Part shown: piece by piece, positions 1 to 9,264 of the stretch
Position numbering within the stretch: the first letter of the stretch is position 1
How the letters are laid out: each line of letters begins with the position of its first letter
Assembly: GCA_016713325.1 (NCBI GenBank)
Contig: JADJPJ010000002.1
Location: forward strand, 62,001-126,000
Direction: 5' to 3'
Length of the DNA stretch: 64,000 bases
Source of the DNA: Candidatus Flexifilum affinis
Lineage (GTDB): Bacteria > Chloroflexota > Anaerolineae > Aggregatilineales > Phototrophicaceae
Position numbers and translations under genes: made by a program
The notes under the pieces: generated by a model
Databases searched by the model: none
What the model was told of the DNA's origin: nothing
What the model saw: the letters and a program-made list of their open reading frames with translations, nothing else

Positions 1-32
1 CGCTGCACCAGGTGAGGTGGCCACATCCATCT

Positions 33-1214
33 ATGCGACTACTGCTGGTTCACAACTACTACCAACAGCCCGGGGGCGAAGATGTTGTCTTCGCCTCCGA
101 GCGCGATCTGCTGGCGAAGATGGGGCATGACGTTCATGTCCTGACGGCGCACAACGATTCCGTCGCCGAGATTCCGCGCAGTCGGGCATTCGTGGAATCG
201 ATCTGGAGCCGATCGTTTCAGCGCATCCTCGACGCGAAGATCGCGGAAGTGCGTCCTGACGTGGTGCACTTCCACAATACGTTCATGGTGATCTCCCCGG
301 CCGCTTTCTACACGGTGAAGAAGTGGCGCATTCCGCTGGTGCAGACACTGCACAACTACCGTCTCGCCTGTCCAGCCGCGACCTTTTTCCGCGATGGACA
401 GATCTGCGAGGCGTGCCTGGGCCACTTCGTCCCACTGCCAGGCATCCGCCACGGATGCTACCGCGAGAGTAAGGTGACGACGGCGACGGTGGCCGCCATG
501 ATGACCGTGCATCGCGCGATGCGCACGTGGTCGAACCAGGTGGACCGCTTCGTCGTACTCACCGAATTCGCGCGCCAGAAGTTCATGGAGACGGGCCTGC
601 CGGACGAAAAGATGGTGGTCAAACCCAACTTCCTGGTCGAAGATCCGGACGTCGGCGCCAGAAGCGGCGGATATGCCCTGTTTGTGGGTAGACTATCTGA
701 GGAGAAGGGGGTGCGCACGCTGGTCGAAAGCTGGAGCGCCCTCCCGCACATTCCGTTGAAGATCGTCGGCGATGGCCCGCTCATGCCGGAGCTGCGTGCG
801 CTGGTGGAAAGCCGCTCGCTGACCAACGTCGAACTGCTCGGCCGGCGCTCTCGTGAGGATACACTGGCCTTTATGAAGGACGCCTACTGCCTGGTTTTCC
901 CCTCCGAGTGGTACGAGGGGCTGCCGATGACCATTGTCGAGGCCTTTGCCTGTGGTGTCCCGGTGATCGCGTCGAACGTTGGCGCCATGCGCGAGCTGGT
1001 GGCCGAAGGGCACACCGGGTTGTTCTTCACGGCCGGCGACACGTTCAGCCTGGCGACGACCCTGCAGCAGGCCTGGAGCCAACCCGACGCGATGTCGCGG
1101 ATCGGCCAGAACGCGCGGCAGGAATTTCTGGCCCGCTTCACGGCGGAACGCAACTACGAGCAGTTGCTGGCCGTCTATCAGAGCCTGACAGGCTCCGGCC
1201 AGCCGATCGGTTAG
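33..1214 (+). CDS. GT4-family glycosyltransferase
   Basis: A GT-B-fold family 4 glycosyltransferase that would move a sugar from a nucleotide-sugar donor to a glycan or lipid acceptor on the cytoplasmic side of the membrane. The 393-residue product begins directly on the first Rossmann strand (MRLLLVHNYYQQPGGED), has a cysteine group near residues 120-145 (CEACLG, HGCYR), and carries the donor-site motif YEGLPMTIVEAF near residue 295, whose two glutamates fit the GT4 E-x7-E pattern. An in-frame GTG at 12 would add seven residues; ATG at 33 fits the family start better. The next gene starts 16 bp downstream, so the two are probably cotranscribed, perhaps for surface polysaccharide. Donor and acceptor cannot be told from sequence. 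Confidence 0.9.
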   Translation: MRLLLVHNYYQQPGGEDVVFASERDLLAKMGHDVHVLTAHNDSVAEIPRSRAFVESIWSRSFQRILDAKIAEVRPDVVHFHNTFMVISPAAFYTVKKWRIPLVQTLHNYRLACPAATFFRDGQICEACLGHFVPLPGIRHGCYRESKVTTATVAAMMTVHRAMRTWSNQVDRFVVLTEFARQKFMETGLPDEKMVVKPNFLVEDPDVGARSGGYALFVGRLSEEKGVRTLVESWSALPHIPLKIVGDGPLMPELRALVESRSLTNVELLGRRSREDTLAFMKDAYCLVFPSEWYEGLPMTIVEAFACGVPVIASNVGAMRELVAEGHTGLFFTAGDTFSLATTLQQAWSQPDAMSRIGQNARQEFLARFTAERNYEQLLAVYQSLTGSGQPIG

Positions 1215-1230
1215 AGACTGGAGCCTATTT

Positions 1231-2742
1231 TTGCGCAGAAGAGCCATCTTTATCGTCGTCGCCCTGATCCTGGTGGTCGCGATCGGCGTCGTCGCCTATT
1301 TCCTCGCCAATCGGCCGCAAACCCCTGCTGAAGTGGCCTTGCTGCGAGACGCCGTGGACGTGCCGGTGGGATCGGACATTCAGTCGCTGGTGGATCAGCA
1401 TCCGCCGGGGACGACCTATCTCATCCGCGCCGGTCTTCATCGCGATCAGTCGATCGTGCCGAAAGATGGTGACTCGTTCTTTGGCGAGAGTGGCGCGGTG
1501 CTGAACGGCGCCCACACCCTTGACGGCTTCGAGCGCTCCGGCGACATCTGGGTGCTCGCGAATTTTCTGGCTGACGGCGAACCGGTCGAACCGTGGTTTT
1601 CCGGGACATGCATGCCGGGGTTCGAAGGTTGCAATAACGGGGAAGCCATTTTCTATGATGACGTTCCTCTGCGCCATGTACTGACGGTCGAGGAAGTTGG
1701 CCCCGGCACCTGGCACTTCGACTATGCAGCGCGATCGGTCTATCTCGGCGACGACCCGACCGGTCGCACCGTCGAGATGGCCGTCAACTATCAAGCCTTC
1801 AGCGGCGATGCGACCGGGGTGGCCATCCGCGGTCTGACCATTGAGAAGTACGCCGGCCCGGGGCAGATCGCCGCGCTGGATGGCCTGGAAAGCACCAACT
1901 GGATTGTCGAGAACAACATCATCCGGTTCAACCACGGCGTCGGCCTGACGGTCGGACCCGGTATGCAGGTGATCGGCAATCAGGTGGTGCACAATGGGCA
2001 GATCGGCGTGTCGGGCGTCGGCGACGGCGTGGTCGTGCGCGGAAACGAGATCGCCTACAACAACTGGTCGTATTACGATCCTGGCTGGGAAGCGGGCGGG
2101 ACCAAGTTCGTTCAGACCAACGGGCTGCTGGTCGAGGGCAATTACGTCCACCACAACATCGGCCCCGGCCTGTGGACGGACATCGACAACATCAACGTGA
2201 CCATCCGCAATAACATCGTCGTGGCCAATGCCAGCCAGGGGATCTTCCACGAGATCGGCTACGACGCGAAAATCTACGACAACGTCGTCAAGTTCAATAA
2301 CCCCACGCCGGCCGACTGGCTCTACGGCGGGCAGATCGTCATCTCCAGTTCGCGCAACGCGGAGATCTACGACAACGTGATCGCCGTCAGCGAGACGGGC
2401 GGCAACGGGATCACGATTGTGCAGCAGGAGCGCGGCGAAGGGGCTTACGGCGCCCACCTGGCGATCAACAACGTCGTGCGCAACAACCGCATCTATCATC
2501 TCGGCATCATGGGGCAAAACGGCGCGGCCGGCGAGTGGTCGGAAGGGGACTTCTGGGAGGAGTCGAACAATCGCTTCGACAGCAACCAGTACTTCGTCGC
2601 CGACACCCGCCATGCTTACTGGGGCTGGGAGAATGCCGTGAGGACCTGGGACCAGATTCGCCAACTGGGGCAGGAGACCAACGGGCAGATCTCCGATGGC
2701 ATCCCCCTCGACATCGTGCTGCCTCCGCACTGGCGACCCTGA
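1231..2742 (+). CDS. Membrane-anchored right-handed beta-helix protein
   Basis: A 503-residue protein with one N-terminal membrane segment (residues 5-26, hydrophobic after RRR) and an extracytoplasmic parallel beta-helix. Repeated short strands with N-x-I/V-V and N-N-x-I turns run from about residue 190 to 450 (for example VENNIIRFNHGVGL, VRGNEIAYNNW, IRNNIVVANASQGI), the pattern of pectate-lyase-like and PbH1 carbohydrate-binding or -cleaving proteins. The start is TTG at 1231, the first codon ahead of the basic and hydrophobic leader; no better ATG is near. It lies between a glycosyltransferase and an EEP protein, which suggests polysaccharide processing at the surface. A catalytic role is not demonstrated, since beta-helix repeats also occur in non-enzymes. 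Confidence 0.75.
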   Translation: MRRRAIFIVVALILVVAIGVVAYFLANRPQTPAEVALLRDAVDVPVGSDIQSLVDQHPPGTTYLIRAGLHRDQSIVPKDGDSFFGESGAVLNGAHTLDGFERSGDIWVLANFLADGEPVEPWFSGTCMPGFEGCNNGEAIFYDDVPLRHVLTVEEVGPGTWHFDYAARSVYLGDDPTGRTVEMAVNYQAFSGDATGVAIRGLTIEKYAGPGQIAALDGLESTNWIVENNIIRFNHGVGLTVGPGMQVIGNQVVHNGQIGVSGVGDGVVVRGNEIAYNNWSYYDPGWEAGGTKFVQTNGLLVEGNYVHHNIGPGLWTDIDNINVTIRNNIVVANASQGIFHEIGYDAKIYDNVVKFNNPTPADWLYGGQIVISSSRNAEIYDNVIAVSETGGNGITIVQQERGEGAYGAHLAINNVVRNNRIYHLGIMGQNGAAGEWSEGDFWEESNNRFDSNQYFVADTRHAYWGWENAVRTWDQIRQLGQETNGQISDGIPLDIVLPPHWRP

Positions 2743-2746
2743 TCCG

Positions 2747-3814
2747 ATGCAGGCACCGTCATCTCCCGCGGCGTACCCCACCCGACGCCGCCGGATGGTT
2801 CGCTGGATAGCCAACGCGATCAGCCTGCTTGCCTCGGCGGGACTGGTCGTCATCGACCTGTTTGTCCTGCTGCACATCACGGTCAACGAGCGCGTCGAGT
2901 GGATCGCCGCCAGCAACAATGTCGCCGTCTGGGTGTTGCTGGCGGCGATACCCCTTCTGCTGCTGATTCTCGCGATCCCCATCGGCCGGCGCTGGCGGGC
3001 GCTCCTTGCGCTGCCGGCGCTGGTGGCGCTTCTGATCTCTCAGGGACCGCTGTTTCTGCCAGACGGGGCGATCCTGGCGTCCGAAGTTCGCTTCACCGTC
3101 GCCAGCTTCAACGCCACCGCGCAGCAGGACGTTCCAGAACAGGCCCCACTGCGAGCGCAGGCGATGTTGTCCACCGGCGCCGACATCCTCGGCATTCAGG
3201 AATTCGACTTTCCGCCGCGCTATATTCCGCTGCTTGAGGAAACCTATCCCTACTATTTCACGCCCTCCGACCTGATCGGCACCGGGCACGACATGCCCTA
3301 TGCGCTGTTCAGCAAGTACCCGATCGATCCCTCCGAAGTGGAAGTGATTGCCGAACGGCCGGATCGCCAGCGGCCGGTGGCGGCGCGTTTTGTGGTCACG
3401 ATCGAGACACAGCCGATCAGCGTGTACGTGATGCATACGGTCAAACCGGATATCGCGCTGATCCCGCCGTGGTATGACGCCTGGGAACGCCGCGCGGGGA
3501 CGCTCGACGTGGTCGCCAGGGTTGGCGAGGACGACAACCCGGTCATCGTCCTGTGCGACTGCAACATGTCGGACCAGACGGCCGACTACGCGCGGATGGC
3601 CGAACTCCTGGCTGATTCGTGGTTTGAGCGGGGAAGCGGCTTCGGCTTCACCGTGCCCGCCGTCAGCTTCCGCGCGCCGTTCCCGTTCATGCGCGTCGAC
3701 TACATCTGGCACTCCGACGGCGTACAGACGGAATCGATCCACGTGGGGCAGGACAACGGCGGCTCCGATCATTTTCCGGTCATCGCGCAGATGAGTTTGC
3801 TGTCGGCGGATTAG
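2747..3814 (+). CDS. Membrane-anchored endonuclease/exonuclease/phosphatase (EEP) family protein
   Basis: The first ~110 of 355 residues hold three hydrophobic membrane segments. The rest is an EEP (DNase I-like) metal-dependent phosphoesterase domain. Family motifs are visible: ILGIQE (catalytic metal-binding Glu), VIVLCDCN in the place of the usual GDFN, RVDYIW, and GSDHFPV (general-base His). The position after three membrane spans suggests the domain faces outside and acts on phosphodiesters, lipids or phosphorylated glycans rather than genomic DNA. ATG at 2747 follows the preceding stop by 4 bp; an upstream in-frame start would overlap that gene. The Asp-Cys-Asn variant of the GDFN motif is somewhat unusual. 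The substrate is unknown. Confidence 0.8.
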   Translation: MQAPSSPAAYPTRRRRMVRWIANAISLLASAGLVVIDLFVLLHITVNERVEWIAASNNVAVWVLLAAIPLLLLILAIPIGRRWRALLALPALVALLISQGPLFLPDGAILASEVRFTVASFNATAQQDVPEQAPLRAQAMLSTGADILGIQEFDFPPRYIPLLEETYPYYFTPSDLIGTGHDMPYALFSKYPIDPSEVEVIAERPDRQRPVAARFVVTIETQPISVYVMHTVKPDIALIPPWYDAWERRAGTLDVVARVGEDDNPVIVLCDCNMSDQTADYARMAELLADSWFERGSGFGFTVPAVSFRAPFPFMRVDYIWHSDGVQTESIHVGQDNGGSDHFPVIAQMSLLSAD

Positions 3815-3862
3815 CCTACCTTATGCCAGCGTGACTGATGGCCCAAGCTTTTCAAGTTGGAA

Positions 3863-3881
3863 GGGCGGAGCATCTCCGCCC
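3863..3881. repeat. Small GC hairpin (GGGCGGA/TCCGCCC)
   Basis: A 7-bp perfect stem GGGCGGA/TCCGCCC with a 5-nt loop, 49 bp after the EEP stop. The same stem sequence recurs at 19087-19108 with a different loop, so it looks like a dispersed palindromic element rather than a dedicated terminator; no T-run follows. Confidence 0.5.
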
Positions 3882-3994
3882 ACTCCTCCGAACCTGGTTT
3901 TGCCTGTAGGCCGACGCCTGCCTCCAGACCTCTGAATTGGTCTTGATGAAATCCACCAGCTCGTCGACATCAGATAGGGCGCGGCGCCACTGCC

Positions 3995-4264
3995 CAGCCC
4001 ATGAAGCATGGTTACGCCACGTCCACCCGATCTTCGCGCTGGTCCAGGCCGATGGTTTCACCGGGAACCCTGCTGACCGATCAGGAGTATGGCGGCCTGT
4101 ATCAAAACTTCGATGCCTTCACACTTCAGCCGGTGGGGTTGGACAAGGCCAACATCTGGAAGGTGAACTACCACTACGCCATGTTCGTCACCGAAGCGCT
4201 GCGCCTGCAAGCGCAGTTTTCGGACCTCCTGACCGAGCTGGATGTGGCCGCTTCTGGCGCCTGA
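3995..4264 (+). pseudogene. Frameshifted remnant of an unrecognised protein
   Basis: Two plus-strand frames join into one plausible polypeptide C-terminus. One frame gives WLRHVHPIFALVQADGFTG; a shift at about 4063-4068 leads into TLLTDQEYGGLYQNFDAF and on to a stop at 4264. The final ~65 residues (KANIWKVNYHYAMFVTEALR and onward) have normal composition, unlike random translation. No start codon with a Shine-Dalgarno sequence is visible upstream. I do not recognise the family; the piece is too short to place. Confidence 0.35.
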
Positions 4265-4312
4265 AGTTATGCTCTATCGCAGGGAATGTCGTTACGGAGA
4301 AACAACAACAAC

Positions 4313-5293
4313 ATGCTGAGAATCGCCGAGGTGCTGCCGCCGCAGCCCAACAATTTATGGACGCTCGCCCGCCAGTGCGGGATTGACTACGTGGTCGGCA
4401 CCATGGACTGGAGCAAGGGCCTGGATGTCCCCAAAGAGGACCTGCCCTGGAGCTACATGTCGCTGGTGCGCCTCAAGTCGGCTTACGAGAACGCCGGCTT
4501 CACCCTGGAAGTGATCGAGAACCGGCCGCCGCTGAACAAGGCCAAGCTCGGTCTGCCGGGGCGCGACGACGAGATCGAGACCGCCTGCGACCTGATCCGC
4601 AATATGGGCAAGCTGGGCATTCCGGTCTGGTGCTATGAATGGATGCCCGTCTTCAACTGGATGCGCACCTCCACCAACGTCCCGGCGCGCGGCGGGGCGC
4701 TGGTCACCGGCTACGATCACGCCCTTATGAAGGATGCGCCGCTGACCGAGTACGGCGAGGTGACCGAGGAGCAGCTCTGGGAGAACCTGAAATACTTCCT
4801 GGACCGCGTCATTCCGGTCGCAGAGGCGGCCGGCGTCAAGCTGGCCATGCATCCCGACGACCCGCCGCTCTCGCCGATCCGCGGCCTGGGGCGGATCATG
4901 CGCAGCATCGACAACTACCAGCGTCTGCTCGACATGGCCCCCAGTCCGGTCAACGGCATTACACTGTGCCAGGGCAATTTCGCGCTCATGACCGACGACC
5001 TGCCGGGCATCATCCGGCATTTTGGCGCGCAGGGCAAGATCTTCTTCGTGCACATGCGCGACGTGCGCGGCACCCCGGAGAAGTTTGTCGAGACCTTCCA
5101 CGACGACGGCCAGACCGACATGCTGGCCTGCATGAAGGCCTACCGTGATATCGACTTCGATGGCCTTTGCCGCCCGGATCACGTGCCGACCATGCTCAAC
5201 GAGAACAATGAGCAGGCGGGCTATACCGCCGTTGGCCGGCTGTTCGCCATCGGCTATCTGAAGGGACTGCACCAGGCGGTCTACGCGAGTTAA
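4313..5293 (+). CDS. uxuA: Mannonate dehydratase
   Basis: A TIM-barrel enzyme of the UxuA family, which dehydrates D-mannonate to 2-keto-3-deoxygluconate in hexuronate catabolism and uses Mn2+ or Fe2+. The 326-residue protein shows the family signature [16 protein letters not shown] near residue 180, the metal-site stretch CQGNF, and HMRDVRG near residue 245. It is shorter than the ~390-residue E. coli enzyme, matching the compact bacterial branch. The start is ATG at 4313 with GGAGA about 12 bp upstream; an in-frame ATG at 4286 would prepend a poly-Asn leader. It stands alone between a decayed stretch and an intrinsic terminator. Other hexuronate-pathway genes are not next to it. Confidence 0.88.
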   Translation: MLRIAEVLPPQPNNLWTLARQCGIDYVVGTMDWSKGLDVPKEDLPWSYMSLVRLKSAYENAGFTLEVIENRPPLNKAKLGLPGRDDEIETACDLIRNMGKLGIPVWCYEWMPVFNWMRTSTNVPARGGALVTGYDHALMKDAPLTEYGEVTEEQLWENLKYFLDRVIPVAEAAGVKLAMHPDDPPLSPIRGLGRIMRSIDNYQRLLDMAPSPVNGITLCQGNFALMTDDLPGIIRHFGAQGKIFFVHMRDVRGTPEKFVETFHDDGQTDMLACMKAYRDIDFDGLCRPDHVPTMLNENNEQAGYTAVGRLFAIGYLKGLHQAVYAS

Positions 5294-5325
5294 GTGCAAT
5301 CCAGGCCGGAGGGCTTGTTTGCAAG

Positions 5326-5361
5326 GGACGCTGCCGTAGCACGAACGGCGGCGTCCTTTTT
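5326..5361 (+). terminator. Intrinsic terminator after uxuA
   Basis: A 12-bp stem (GGACGCTGCCGT paired with ACGGCGGCGTCC, one G-U pair), a 7-nt loop and five Ts. It lies 33 bp after the uxuA stop and before the convergent sulfatase gene. This is the clearest rho-independent terminator in the window. Confidence 0.9.
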
Positions 5362-5399
5362 GAGTCCAGAGCGGGCCGTGGCTGACGCGCAGTCAGGCG

Positions 5400-6690
5400 T
5401 CAGGAGTCGCCGCCCAGCAGGCGCATGGCGCGGTGATAGTAGGGTGACGGGATCGGCCCCCGGAGAATCGGGTCGTTCGTCTCTTCCATCCACGCGAGCA
5501 GCGTCTGGGTGAGCGCCCGCTGGATCTCCGCGTGGGCCGGGTCGCCGGTGAGATTGTCGCGCTCCAGCGGGTCTTCCATCAGATCGTAGAGTTCGAGTGG
5601 CGGGCGCTCATCGGTCAGCTCGTCGATCATCTGCGGGTAGATCGGGCTGTGCTGAATGTCGGCCGGGACGTTGATGATGTCCACTTCAAGGTTGGCGATC
5701 AGCTTGTAGCGCTCCGTGCGAATCGCACGCTGTGGCTCATAGGCGGTATGGTAGGTTTTCTCCGCGAAAATGTGCTGCCGGGGAGTATACGGTTCGCCCT
5801 GGAGCAGCGGCCAGTAGCTTCGACCCTGAAGCCGATCGGGGATCGGCAGGCCGAGCGCGTCCAGGATCGTCGGCGTCAAGTCCACATGGCTGATCAGGTC
5901 GCGAATCACGCGGCCTCCCACCAGCCCGAACGGCTCGGCGAGCATGAGCAGCGCGGTCTCGATGCCGGGGTCATACAGGGTGCATTTGGCGCGCGGCATG
6001 GCGATGCCGTGGTCGGTGGTGAAGATCACCCATGTATCGTGTAGAAGCCCTTGCTGCCGCACTACATCGAGGATCGCGCCGACGGCGGTATCGAGGTGTT
6101 TGACCGACCCCTGCAGCTCGGCGGCTTCCTGGCGCGACTCCGGCGTGTCCGGCAGATACGGCGGAACTTCGACCCCCCTCACCCGATCCGGTGGGTGATT
6201 CCTGAATCGCCCGATCTCGTCGCGGTGCGTTTCGAAAAATCCGATGTTCAGGAAGAAAGGCTTTTCGTGCGGCTCGCTCAGGAACTGCGCGGTGTCGGCC
6301 ACGATCTGCGCGGCGTCGGACGTCGTGTACCCGGTCGAATCCCAGCTGGCGAATCGACTCCTCGTCGGCGCGCGTGACGTGCTGCCCGCCGATCAGGGCG
6401 GTTTCGTAGCCGGCTTCCTGGAGGTGGGAGGCCAGATAACGCTCATCCGCGTGCAGTCGCCAGCTAAACGGATCGTGCGCCAGCCCGAACATGCCGTTGG
6501 CATGGGGATAGCGCCCGGTATACAGCGTCGCCCGGCTGGGGCTGCACTGTGGGGCGGCGCAGAAGCTGCTCGCAAAGCGAATACCCCGCTCGGCGAGGAA
6601 ATCCAGGTTTGGTGAGTCTACCGTTCTGCGACCATAGCAGCCCAGATGCCGGCCCAGGTCGTGACAGTCGATAATCAGCAGGTTGGTCAT
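5400..6690 (-). pseudogene. Type I (formylglycine) sulfatase, frameshifted
   Basis: An arylsulfatase-family hydrolase for sulfate esters, probably on glycans. The N-terminal frame starts at ATG 6690 (MTNLLIIDCHDLGRHLGCYG) and carries the maturation motif CSPSR followed by TLYTGRYPHANG, in which Cys is normally oxidised to formylglycine. Near 6318-6326 one base must be skipped for the frame to continue as SDAAQIVADTAQFLSEPHEK and then KPFFLNIGFFETHR, VIFTTDHG and the rest of the sulfatase fold. Together the frames give about 430 residues. No slippery heptamer is visible at the shift. It is the last gene of an importer operon, 6 bp after the permease, so its substrate is probably the imported molecule. 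It is either a decaying gene or an assembly indel. No signal peptide is present, so the enzyme would be cytoplasmic. Confidence 0.85.
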
Positions 6691-6696
6691 GCGAAG

Positions 6697-7545
6697 TTAT
6701 CCCTTGACCGCGCCCGCCGTCAGACCGGCGACGATGCGCTTCTGGAAGATCAGCACCAGCGTGACCAGCGGGATCGTCACCACCATGGCGGCCGCCATGA
6801 TCTCGGCGATCGGCTCCTGCATGGCTTCGATTCCGCTGAACTGGGCGATAGCCACGGGGACCGTCTGGGCGGCGGGGGCGGTGACGGTGAAATTGAGGGC
6901 GAACAGGTACTCGTTCCAGGAGCTGACGAAGGCCAGCAGCCCGGTGGTGACCAGTGCCGGGGCGGTCAGCGGCAGCAGGATCAGGCGAAAGGTCTGGAAG
7001 GCTGTGGCACCGTCGACGATGGCCGCCTGTTCGATCTCTTCCGGCAGGCCGCGGAAGAAGCTGGTCAGCACCCAGACGGTGAACGGCAGCGTGAATACGG
7101 GGTAGGTCATGATCAGGGCGAAGGGCGTGCCGAAGGTGCCCGCCTCGCGCACGATGGTATACAGCCCGGACAGGATCGAGATCATCGGGAACATCGTCAT
7201 CGTGAGCACTATGTACAGCAGGACCGTCCGCCCTTTGAACTGCAAGCGGCCAAGGGCATAGGCCGCGAACGATCCGACCACCAGCGACAGCACCGCCGTC
7301 GAGCCGGACACGAAAGCGGAATTGCCCAGCGCGCGAATGAAGCTGCCATCGCGGAAGACATATTCGTAATTCTTGAGCGTCGGCTGCTGCGGCAGGTAGG
7401 TGGCTCGCTGAAACATCTCGTTTTCCGCCTTAAGGGACGTGTTGAACGCCCAGTAGAAGGGAAACAGGGCGTAAACGGCGATGAACAGCACGGCCCCGTA
7501 GAACATGGCGCGGCGCAGCACCTTGCCGATCGATCTGCTGTTCAT
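6697..7545 (-). CDS. Sugar ABC transporter permease, MalG type
   Basis: Inner-membrane permease of a CUT1 carbohydrate importer, 282 residues with six hydrophobic segments. The cytoplasmic EAA loop that docks the ATPase is visible as EIEQAAIVDGATAFQTF near residues 180-196. The ATG overlaps the stop of the upstream MalF-type gene by one base (TGATGA arrangement), implying translational coupling. Unlike its neighbours on both sides, it is intact. No ATPase gene lies nearby, as in the other three importers here. The transported sugar is unknown; the downstream sulfatase hints at a sulfated carbohydrate. Confidence 0.88.
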   Translation of the reverse strand: MNSRSIGKVLRRAMFYGAVLFIAVYALFPFYWAFNTSLKAENEMFQRATYLPQQPTLKNYEYVFRDGSFIRALGNSAFVSGSTAVLSLVVGSFAAYALGRLQFKGRTVLLYIVLTMTMFPMISILSGLYTIVREAGTFGTPFALIMTYPVFTLPFTVWVLTSFFRGLPEEIEQAAIVDGATAFQTFRLILLPLTAPALVTTGLLAFVSSWNEYLFALNFTVTAPAAQTVPVAIAQFSGIEAMQEPIAEIMAAAMVVTIPLVTLVLIFQKRIVAGLTAGAVKG

Positions 7546-9149
7546 CAGTTCGTCTCCACCCGTAAAAAGCGAACGTACATGACCGCGAAGGCGAAAATCA
7601 GGAAGAAGATCATCACGCTGACGGCGGATGCATAGCCATCCTGCTGGTTGTTGACCAGCGTCTCAAAGTTGTAGGTCGCCATCGTGAGCTGCTGCCGGCC
7701 GAAGAGGACGTTGAACAGGTCGAAGACGCGCAGCGAGTCCAGCGTGCGGAAGACCAGGGCGACGACGATCGTAGGGCGCAGCAGCGGCAGAGTGATGGAA
7801 AAGAGCTGCCGCAGCTTGCTGGCCCCATCGACGTCGGCGGCTTCGTAAAGGTCGGAAGGGATTAGCTGCAGGCCGGCCAGGAGCAGCAGCGCCATGAACG
7901 GCGAGGTTTTCCAGACGTCGACCATGATCGCCGCCGGAAGCTGCAAGGACGGTTCGGACAGCCAGGCCTGCGGCTGATCGATCAGGCGCAGGTCCATCAG
8001 CACCCGGTTGATGATCCCGGCGCTGGTGTCTTTCAGCATCAGTTCCCACAGGCGCGCCGAGATGACCGTCGGGATCGCCCATGGGATAAGCATCACGGCT
8101 CGCATGATGCCGCGTCCGGCGAAGCTGGAATTGACCGTCAGCGCCATGAACAGGGCGATCACCAGTTCGAGCGAGACCGAGAAGACGGCGAATACCAGTG
8201 TGGTCCCGATGCCTTGCAGGAAGTCGTCGTCGAGGCTGCTGATCGCCAGCGAGCGGTCGCTGCCCCAGAACAGGGGGATGTGCAGATTCCAGGTGGTGCG
8301 ATAGCCCGTCTGGAGGAGTTCGGAGTCGATCGACTCCCAGCGGGATGGCGCCATTGCCGCGCAGGCGTGCAGGGATCGCCTGGGGCATCGCGGCGGCATT
8401 CGACCACGTCGACGCGGATGCCGAGCAGGCTCTGGTAGTTCTGCAGCCCGACGAACTGCGGCACTTCGCGGCTTGCGAAGCGCTTATCGGTCAGGCTGCG
8501 GATGAAGGTCTGTTCCAGGGGGCGCGCCGCGACCAGAATCACCACCGCCAGCGACGGGATCAGCAGGCTCCAGGCCAGGCGGGTGGTGTCGTCGCGCAGC
8601 TTCTCGGTGCCGCGGAAGGCCCGCGTGAGGTTTCGACCCAGCCAGAAGAGCGCACCCGCCAAGTGATCAGCAGGGCGGCGATCGCCAGGAAAACGCCGGC
8701 CACCGATCGGCTCCAAAGGCGTAATTGGGCGTGCGGCTCAGCCGCTGAAACTCGTCGATGACGTTCAAAATGAGGAAGAGGATCAGACCCGCAATGACCC
8801 ACACCAGCGCGATCTGCGCCCAGCGCGCCGCGGACATTTGCCGCCTGGCCAGTCGCAGGCCCAGCACGATGAACAAACCGCCCAGGCCGAGAGCAAGGAG
8901 AGGAACCACCAGCCCGAAACTGTCCAGAAATGCCAGGATCACAGAAGGGCGCACCGCCTCGGCGTCGAGCGGTACCCACCCGACGGCGCTCTGGACGCCC
9001 GGGTCGACCAGCACCGCCGCCGCCAGCAGGACGATGGCGAACAGGCCGATCAGCACGAAATAAGCGGCCAGCAGCACGGCGCCGACCGCGCCAGCCATGC
9101 GGCGCTCTGCGAGGGCTGTGGTCAATTGGGAAGGCAAAAGATCCGTCAT
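7545..9149 (-). pseudogene. Sugar ABC transporter permease, MalF type, multiply frameshifted
   Basis: CUT1 permease with a long N-terminal membrane extension like MalF. Translation starts at ATG 9149 (MTDLLPSQLTTALAERRMAG) and reads through several membrane spans. Frame changes are needed near 8700-8709 (into VAGVFLAIAALLIT), near 8657-8663 (into LAGALFWLGRNLTRAF) and within 8345-8395 (into WESIDSELLQTGYRTT). After that an intact C-terminal half runs to 7545 with the EAA loop DLYEAADVDGASKLRQL. At least three indels in one gene argue against programmed shifting. It would pair with the MalG-type gene downstream and the binding protein upstream. If the indels are real, the importer is dead. Confidence 0.8.
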
Positions 9150-9215
9150 TGGCAGTCCTGGTCAGATAGGGTCTGCCGCACCCTGCGGGAGACGCCCGCT
9201 CCGGCGGTGAAAGGT

Positions 9216-9235
9216 GGGGCGGCCTGCGCCGCCCC
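9216..9235. promoter_or_regulatory. Hairpin between binding-protein and permease genes
   Basis: A perfect 8-bp stem GGGGCGGC/GCCGCCCC with a CTGC loop, in the 115-bp gap between the solute-binding-protein stop and the first permease. No T-run follows in the direction of transcription. Similar hairpins sit at the same place in the other three importer operons here; in E. coli malE-malF an intercistronic palindrome protects the upstream message. Confidence 0.65.
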
Positions 9236-9264
9236 GTTCTTACTGATTATGGACTCGGATCGTA

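Larger units (their letters stand above)
3815..4312 (+). other. Degenerate intergenic stretch
   Basis: About 500 bp without an intact gene. It holds a short hairpin (3863-3881), a short minus-strand reading frame around 3852-4000 whose product contains the protein-like run DVDELVDFIKTNSEVW, and a plus-strand remnant (separate entry). The codon quality of both fragments suggests decayed genes rather than neutral spacer. I do not recognise either family. Confidence 0.4.

Noticed and set aside
1225..2982. Minus-strand open frame of 585 codons
   Set aside because: Antisense to the beta-helix protein with clear repeat turns on the plus strand; composition is shadow-like.
6310..6330. Programmed frameshift in the sulfatase
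   Set aside because: No slippery heptamer or nearby structured element is visible, and neighbouring genes carry similar unprogrammed indels.
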